Shown here piece by piece: positions 59,785 to 64,000 of a DNA stretch of 64,000 nucleotides. Under the pieces are notes generated by a model. It was given only the letters and a program-made list of their open reading frames with translations, was not told the origin of the DNA and searched no databases. A program made the translations under genes and the position numbers. Numbering within the stretch: position 1 is the first letter of the stretch; each line of letters begins with the position of its first letter. The stretch covers positions 3,782,001-3,846,000 of the forward strand of contig NZ_JAPEPZ010000001.1 in the NCBI RefSeq assembly GCF_026339875.1, in the 5' to 3' direction. The DNA comes from Streptomyces sp. NBC_01571 (lineage in GTDB: Bacteria; Actinomycetota; Actinomycetes; Streptomycetales; Streptomycetaceae).

Positions 59785-61400
59785 ACGAGGCCCTGCCCGA
59801 CGTCCCGGAGGTCCGCGTCGTCGGACTTCCGCAGCTCACGTCGGGTTTCGACCTGGTTGAACGGCTCGATCTGCCCATGCACCTCAAGGTGCACGGGCCG
59901 CTCGAGCCGATGGGCGGTGAACAGCTCGCGGGCCTCGCCGAGGCGATCGGCCTGAAGGGCCGCGGCGGCGCGGGCTTCCCCTTCGCCAAGAAACTGCGCT
60001 CGGTCGCCGAGTCGGCCATCAGCAAGGGCATCCGGCCCGTGGTGGTCGTCAACGGGAGCGAGGACGAACCCGCCTGCCGCAAGGACACGGTGCTCATCAA
60101 CCGTGCCCCGCACCTCATCCTGGACGGAGCACTGCTGGCCGCGGAGGCCATGGGTGCGCGCACCCTGGTCATCGGCGTGACGCGTGAGTCCACCCAGAGG
60201 TCCATGGAGGCGGCGCTGGCCGAACGCGGCCTGAGCGACCGGCGCGGATCGCCTCTTCGCGCGCGCGTGCAGCGCAATCCGGTACGCATGGTGACCGGGG
60301 CCGCGGCCTCGCTCATCCGCTCCATCGACGGCGGCCCGGCCATCCCGCCCGGCCGCAAGATCAGTGCGTCGCAGACCGGCGTCGGCGGCGCTCCCACGCT
60401 GCTGTCGAACGCCGAGACGTTCGCCCAGCTGGCCATCGCCGCCCGCATCGGCCCCGACCGGTACCGCAACACCGGCCTGTACGACGAGCCCGGCACCGTC
60501 TTGCTCACCGTCTCCGGCGCCGTCGCGCGCCCCATGGTGATCGAGGTCCCGACCGGCGTACCGCTGCGGTACGTGCTCCAGCTCGCCGGCGCCCCGCCCA
60601 CCCCGCAGGGCGTGCTGACCGGCGGCTACCACGGCAAGTGGCTGGACGCGGCGATGGTCAACGAGGCGATCGTCTCGCGCAACTCCCTGGACGCCGTGGG
60701 CGGCGCGCTCGGCGCCGGCGCCATCCTCCCGATCACCCAGGAGACGTGCCCGCTGGGCGAGTCGCTCCGAGTGGCGCAGTGGCTGGCCGAGGAGAGCGCG
60801 GGACAGTGCGGTCCCTGCTACCTCGGCCTGCCCGCCGCGGCGCGTGGTCTCGAGGACATCCTCAACGGCGGCGGTCCGGCCGCGCTGGAGGCCGTGAAGC
60901 AGGTCGCCAAGGCCGTGAAGCGACGCGGTGCGTGCTCCCACCCGGACGGCTCGGCGATGTTCATCGAGTCGACGATCAAGGCGTTCACCGACGACCTCGC
61001 CGCGCACGTCCTCGGAAACGGCTGCGGAAGGCCCGTGGAGGGCGTTCTGCCGCTCTTCGAGGGCGGCCAGACCCCGACGGGCATCCCGGGCGGCCAGGCG
61101 CAGGAGGAGGCGGGCCCCAGCCGCCAGAAGATCTACGTCGACTGGACGCTGTGCCGCGGGCACGGCCTGTGCGCGGACATCCTGCCCGAGGTCTTCGAGC
61201 TCGGCGCGGACGGGTTCCCCACCGTCGCGCAGGCACAGGTCCCCCGGTACGCGGAGGCGAAGGCGCTGCGGGCCGTACGCCGCTGCCCGGCGCTCGCCCT
61301 GCGCATCGAGGAGGACACCAGATCCTCCGCACCGGCACGCAACAACCTGCCGGTGCTGTCCCAGCGCCGTGGCCGCCGGGCGCTGGGCAGCGGCCGCTGA
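59781..61400 (+). CDS. NuoF-like flavo-iron-sulfur protein fused to [3Fe-4S]-type ferredoxin
   Basis: 539 aa, GTG 59781 with GGAGG upstream, overlapping the preceding stop. The NADH/FMN-binding NuoF core has GRGGAGFPFAKK (60-71) and VVNGSEDEPACRKD. A SLBB-like segment is followed by the NuoF iron-sulfur helix bundle, where ESAGQCGPC (338-346) and Cys385 give only three cysteines; canonical NuoF has ESCGxCxPC. The C-terminal ferredoxin domain (about 450-510) has C458-x5-C464...C502-P, the pattern of actinobacterial [3Fe-4S] ferredoxins. Inferred role: takes electrons from NAD(P)H and passes them via ferredoxin to the membrane heme protein, or the reverse. Confidence 0.82.
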   Translation: MNEALPDVPEVRVVGLPQLTSGFDLVERLDLPMHLKVHGPLEPMGGEQLAGLAEAIGLKGRGGAGFPFAKKLRSVAESAISKGIRPVVVVNGSEDEPACRKDTVLINRAPHLILDGALLAAEAMGARTLVIGVTRESTQRSMEAALAERGLSDRRGSPLRARVQRNPVRMVTGAAASLIRSIDGGPAIPPGRKISASQTGVGGAPTLLSNAETFAQLAIAARIGPDRYRNTGLYDEPGTVLLTVSGAVARPMVIEVPTGVPLRYVLQLAGAPPTPQGVLTGGYHGKWLDAAMVNEAIVSRNSLDAVGGALGAGAILPITQETCPLGESLRVAQWLAEESAGQCGPCYLGLPAAARGLEDILNGGGPAALEAVKQVAKAVKRRGACSHPDGSAMFIESTIKAFTDDLAAHVLGNGCGRPVEGVLPLFEGGQTPTGIPGGQAQEEAGPSRQKIYVDWTLCRGHGLCADILPEVFELGADGFPTVAQAQVPRYAEAKALRAVRRCPALALRIEEDTRSSAPARNNLPVLSQRRGRRALGSGR

Positions 61401-61407
61401 ACACCAC

Positions 61408-61441
61408 GAAGGCGGGCCACCCGATCGGGTGGCCCGCCTTC
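61408..61441 (+). terminator. Bidirectional perfect-palindrome terminator
   Basis: A 34-bp perfect palindrome (GAAGGCGGGCCACCCGA and its complement) followed by AATTTCT, between the redox operon and the convergent tRNA gene. Confidence 0.9.
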
Positions 61442-61449
61442 AATTTCTG

Positions 61450-61522
61450 TGGAGCTAAGGAGAATTGAACTCCTGACCTCCTGCATGCCATGCAGGCGCT
61501 CTACCAACTGAGCTATAGCCCC
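61450..61522 (-). tRNA. tRNA-Ala(GGC), copy 1
   Basis: 73-nt cloverleaf on the minus strand: acceptor GGGGCTA/TAGCTCC with discriminator A, D-arm GCTC...GAGC, anticodon arm CCTGC-ATGGCAT-GCAGG with anticodon GGC, T-arm AGGAG-TTCAATT-CTCCT. CCA is not encoded. Identical to copy 2 at 63521-63593. Confidence 0.96.
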
Positions 61523-61644
61523 TTGTTCCGCTCCGCCCGGTCTCCCCGGCGGCGACGCCAACATTACACGGTCCTCCCGGTGCACCGCCAAATCGATTCC
61601 GCGCCGCTCGGACAATACGGACAAGCGGGATAGTGTCGGCCTCC

Positions 61645-62829
61645 GTGACCGTGATCGCCCTCCCTCGTGTCCGCCGCCACGCGTCCGTCGCCCTGGGGAC
61701 CTGCCTGTTGTCGTTCGCCGCCTTCTGGTGCGCGCAGCGGGCCGCGCACGTGTCGATGATCGACCTGACGGTGTACCGGGCGGAGGGCGCGACCGTACGC
61801 GCGGGCGGCGACCTCTACGCGCTGCGCACGACCGAGGCCCATCTGCCCACGACGTACCCCCCGTTCGCGGCGCTGCTGTTCACACCGCTGACCCTGCTCG
61901 ACACGGCGGACCTGCGGACGGCGGCGACGGCCGGGAACCTGGCCCTTCTCGTGGCTTTCGTGACGCTCTCGCTGCGGCTCGTCGGCCACGCGCGCGTGGA
62001 GAGCGTGTGGTGGGTGTCGGCGGCGGCCGTGTGGTGCGAGCCGGTGTGGACGACGCTGCGCTACGGGCAGGTCAACCTGCTGCTCGGCGTGTTGGTGCTG
62101 TGGGACCTGACCGGGCGGCCCGGACGGCGCTGGGCCGGGGCGGGCATCGGGATCGCCGCGGCGGTCAAACTGACCCCGGCGCTCTTCGCGGTGTTCCTGC
62201 TGACCGCCGGCCTCGTGGAACACGCGCGCCGGGGCAGCGGAGGCCCCCGGCTGCGCCACGCGCGCGGGGCGGCCGTCGCGTTCACCGGGGCGACGCTGCT
62301 CGCGGCCGCCGTCCTGCCGTACGACTCGTGGCGCTTCTGGAGCCGGATGGTCTTCGAGACGGGCCGGGTCGGGCTGGTGGAGGACACCGCGAACCAGTCG
62401 CTGCGCGGGGTCATGGCCCGGCTGCTGCACAGCGCGCATCCCGGCCTCTGGTGGATCGCCGCGGCTGCCGTGGTGGGGTCCCTGGGCCTCACGGCCGCCG
62501 TCGCCGCGGAACTGCGCGGGCTGCGGGCCTGGGCGGTGACCGCCTGCGCGGTGACGGCACTGCTGGTCAGTCCGGTGTCCTGGTCGCACCACTGGGTCTG
62601 GTGCGTGCCGCTGACGCTGCTCCTCGCGACGCGCGGGAGGGCGTCTGCCGTCGCCACCGCCGTGGCGTTCTGCTCGTACGCGCTGTGGTGGGTCCCGCAC
62701 GGCCCGGGCAGGCTCGAACTGCACCAGAACGGCGTCCAGTCGACGCTGTCGGCCCTCTACGCGGGAGCCGGCTGCGCCTTCCTGGCCCTGCTCGGGGTCA
62801 GGCTGTCGCGAACGAGTAGAAGCGCTTGA
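61645..62829 (+). CDS. GT87-type (DUF2029) membrane glycosyltransferase
   Basis: 394 aa from GTG 61645, which lies about 9 nt after a TAGTGT -10-like hexamer and so may be leaderless; GTG 61633 in frame would add 4 residues. About 9-10 membrane helices. Family motif in the first loop: DLTVYRAEGATVRAGGDLY with the catalytic Asp, then TTYPPFAALLFTPL and LRYGQVNLLLGVLVL, plus SWSHHWVW late. Uses polyprenyl-phosphate mannose or a related donor to extend envelope glycans. It lies between the two tRNA-Ala genes. Its 3' end overlaps the convergent small gene by 32 nt. Confidence 0.85.
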   Translation: MTVIALPRVRRHASVALGTCLLSFAAFWCAQRAAHVSMIDLTVYRAEGATVRAGGDLYALRTTEAHLPTTYPPFAALLFTPLTLLDTADLRTAATAGNLALLVAFVTLSLRLVGHARVESVWWVSAAAVWCEPVWTTLRYGQVNLLLGVLVLWDLTGRPGRRWAGAGIGIAAAVKLTPALFAVFLLTAGLVEHARRGSGGPRLRHARGAAVAFTGATLLAAAVLPYDSWRFWSRMVFETGRVGLVEDTANQSLRGVMARLLHSAHPGLWWIAAAAVVGSLGLTAAVAAELRGLRAWAVTACAVTALLVSPVSWSHHWVWCVPLTLLLATRGRASAVATAVAFCSYALWWVPHGPGRLELHQNGVQSTLSALYAGAGCAFLALLGVRLSRTSRSA

Positions 62830-63031
62830 GCGTGCAGTGCTCGTCGAGGAGCCGCCCGTAGATCGGCTCGCCCTCCAGCTCGCGGTACGTCTCGATGGGG
62901 TCGCCTTTTATGATCAGCGCCCGCGCGCACTCCTCGCACCAGTACTGGTAGTCGTGATTGACCGGTTCCATGTCGCGGACGATGGGCGTACCACTGCCGC
63001 ACCAATCGCACTTTCGCCTGTGTGCACCCAT
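62798..63031 (-). CDS. Small zinc-finger protein (77 aa), unknown function
   Basis: MGAHRRKCDWCGSGTP and YQYWCEECARAL give a CxxC...CxxC zinc knuckle; the rest is helical and charged. ATG 63031 follows GGAG inside the upstream gene's end, 3 nt after its stop codon, so the pair is one operon. The 3' end overlaps the glycosyltransferase gene on the other strand. No family name known to me; probably nucleic-acid or protein binding. Confidence 0.7.
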   Translation of the reverse strand: MGAHRRKCDWCGSGTPIVRDMEPVNHDYQYWCEECARALIIKGDPIETYRELEGEPIYGRLLDEHCTLKRFYSFATA

Positions 63032-63034
63032 CGA

Positions 63035-63208
63035 TCAGCTCCAGCTGTGGCCGCAGGCCGTGCACACGTAGGAGATCCCGCCGTTGTCGCCGAGGACCTG
63101 GGCGATGTGGACGGATCCGCAGGAAGGACAGTCGAGGCGAGTGGCTCTTCTACGTTTCGGTGCCACTTCGAGAAGATCGTGGACCTCCTCGAGGATGCTC
63201 GCAGGCAT
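63035..63208 (-). CDS. Small zinc-ribbon protein (57 aa), unknown function
   Basis: MPASILEEVHDLLEVAPKRR, then LDCPSCGSVHIAQVLGDNG and YVCTACGHSWS: a compact zinc ribbon with two CxxC knuckles like those of transcription factors and ribosomal proteins. ATG 63208; stop 3 nt before the next gene. The frame, the paired knuckles and the tight coupling support a real gene despite its size. Confidence 0.72.
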   Translation of the reverse strand: MPASILEEVHDLLEVAPKRRRATRLDCPSCGSVHIAQVLGDNGGISYVCTACGHSWS

Positions 63209-63520
63209 CGCTTCTCCCTCCCGTCGGGCCGCGCCCCCTTCCGGCCGTTTGATTCTGCCACGGCCGGAGCAATACGGTCAGCGACGCCTTCGTACCAGTC
63301 CGGACACGGCACCCGACGTAGCCGTCGCGGCCAGCGCAGACGTGCACATGAGGAGCGCGTCCGCAGAGGTATACGCCCCCGGGGCCCCAAGTGACTCAAG
63401 CCGGTCCGAGAAGAGTGTGACGAAGGCCGCCCGGAGGCCCCGGGTACACAAAAAACCCCGCCCCCCGGAGGGGACGGGATCTTCGTCATCGATCTTTGAC
63501 GACTCAAGAGAGTCGATCTG
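63209..63520. other. Gene-free spacer between zinc-ribbon gene and tRNA-Ala copy 2
   Basis: 312 bp. Contains the tRNA terminator at 63449-63479 and the promoter side of the small zinc-finger operon. No convincing gene or repeat otherwise. Confidence 0.4.
63449..63479 (-). terminator. Intrinsic terminator of tRNA-Ala copy 2
   Basis: On the minus strand CCCGTCCCC pairs with GGGGGCGGG (one mismatch) and is followed by TTTTTTG, about 45 nt after the tRNA 3' end. Confidence 0.8.
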
Positions 63521-63593
63521 TGGAGCTAAGGAGAATTGAACTCCTGACCTCCTGCATGCCATGCAGGCGCTCTACCAACTGAGCTATAGCCCC
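63521..63593 (-). tRNA. tRNA-Ala(GGC), copy 2
   Basis: 73-nt cloverleaf identical base for base to the copy at 61450-61522, anticodon GGC, no encoded CCA. Identity extends a few bases past both ends (TGTGGAG..., ...CCCCTTG). Confidence 0.96.
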
Positions 63594-63709
63594 TTGCGTT
63601 CTTCCCGCCCTGCGGGGCGAACAAGAAGAACTTTAGCCTGCGACCTGCCGGAAAGTGAAATCCGGTCCCGACGGGTCTCCGGGACCGGACAGAGGGCCGC
63701 TCGATCCGC

Positions 63710-64000
63710 TCAGTCGTCGTCTCCGAGCACCGGCTCCGGCAGTGTGCCGGCGTTGTGCTCCAGCAGTCGCCAGCCCCGCGCGCCCCGTCCGAGGACGGAC
63801 CAGCAGCAGTTGGAGAGGCCGCCGAGACTCTCCCAGTGCTGAGACTCCAGGCCGAGCAGACGCCCGATGGTCGTACGGATCGTGCCGCCGTGACTGACGA
63901 CCACGAGGGTGCCGTCCTCGGGGAGTTTGTCGACGTGCCGCAGCACCACGGGGGCGGCGCGGTCGGCGACCTCGGACTCCAGTTCTCCCCCGCCGCGGCG
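63710..64000 (-). CDS. Histidine phosphatase family protein, C-terminal part
   Basis: The last 96 codons are present; the 5' part with the RHG motif lies beyond the right edge. VVVSHGGTIRTTIGRLLGLE carries the second catalytic His of the phosphoglycerate-mutase-like family. The acidic C-terminus ends EPVLGDDD. The family removes phosphate from small molecules or proteins; the specific substrate is unknown. Confidence 0.85.
   Translation of the reverse strand, partial: RRGGGELESEVADRAAPVVLRHVDKLPEDGTLVVVSHGGTIRTTIGRLLGLESQHWESLGGLSNCCWSVLGRGARGWRLLEHNAGTLPEPVLGDDD

Overview
This 64 kb window is high-GC chromosomal DNA from a Streptomyces or very close relative. The evidence is the extreme GC at third codon positions, frequent GTG/TTG starts, leaderless promoters, and the gene content: leuA, era, ybeY-phoH, hrcA-dnaJ, rsmE, lepA, rpsT, holA, comEA-comEC, leuS. 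Most of it is conserved core chromosome. A few accessory insertions and small palindromic repeats sit between core genes. No prophage, plasmid, CRISPR array, rRNA operon, biosynthetic cluster or intact transposase was seen.

Layout. 1-5.5 kb: a secreted sialidase cut by the left edge, a 167-bp palindromic repeat, a zinc-ribbon/TerB-like protein, leuA with a Leu-rich leader peptide, then a protealysin-type M4 protease followed by its emfourin-type inhibitor. 5.5-9 kb: a GH1 beta-glucosidase coupled to an MFS sugar transporter, and a GNAT acetyltransferase. 9-12.6 kb: three secreted or membrane proteins forming a WxL-like/DUF916 cell-surface locus, colliding at its 3' end with a PII gene. 13-20.4 kb: era, a cytidine-deaminase-like protein without zinc ligands, an MmyB-type regulator divergent from a DHA2 exporter, and the operon phoH-ybeY-corC-mmcQ. 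20.5-29 kb: a PfkB kinase, an MFS transporter with a Crp-type site upstream, an adenine-deaminase-type enzyme, RNase Z, a HIT protein and a tricorn protease. 29-33.7 kb: a VOC protein, rsmE, nitronate monooxygenase, and hrcA-dnaJ under a CIRCE element.

33.8-45.7 kb: an MBL-fold hydrolase, a DUF3097 protein with TOPRIM-like motifs, a membrane protein with an internal duplication, hemW, a SpoIIE-type phosphatase, a shrunken multi-HAMP kinase remnant with an intact response regulator, a long-chain acyl-CoA synthetase, and lepA. 45.9-58.2 kb: rpsT with a leader hairpin and strong terminator, a second palindromic repeat touching the holA stop codon, holA, arylamine N-acetyltransferase, comEC/comEA, degV, a coiled-coil membrane protein, and leuS preceded by a complete leader-peptide attenuator. 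58.4-61.4 kb: a two-gene redox module (b-type cytochrome-like membrane protein plus NuoF-like/ferredoxin fusion). 61.4-64 kb: two identical tRNA-Ala(GGC) genes flanking a GT87-type glycosyltransferase and two small zinc-finger proteins, then the C-terminal part of a histidine phosphatase cut by the right edge.

The genes fall into themes. Leucine supply and charging (leuA, leuS) appear to be controlled by leucine-codon leaders. Protein quality control includes HrcA/DnaJ, tricorn and the M4 protease with its inhibitor. Translation and RNA processing include Era, YbeY, RsmE, LepA, S20 and RNase Z. The most unusual parts are the WxL-like locus, the protealysin/emfourin pair, the redox module, the decayed HAMP kinase and the two palindromic elements.
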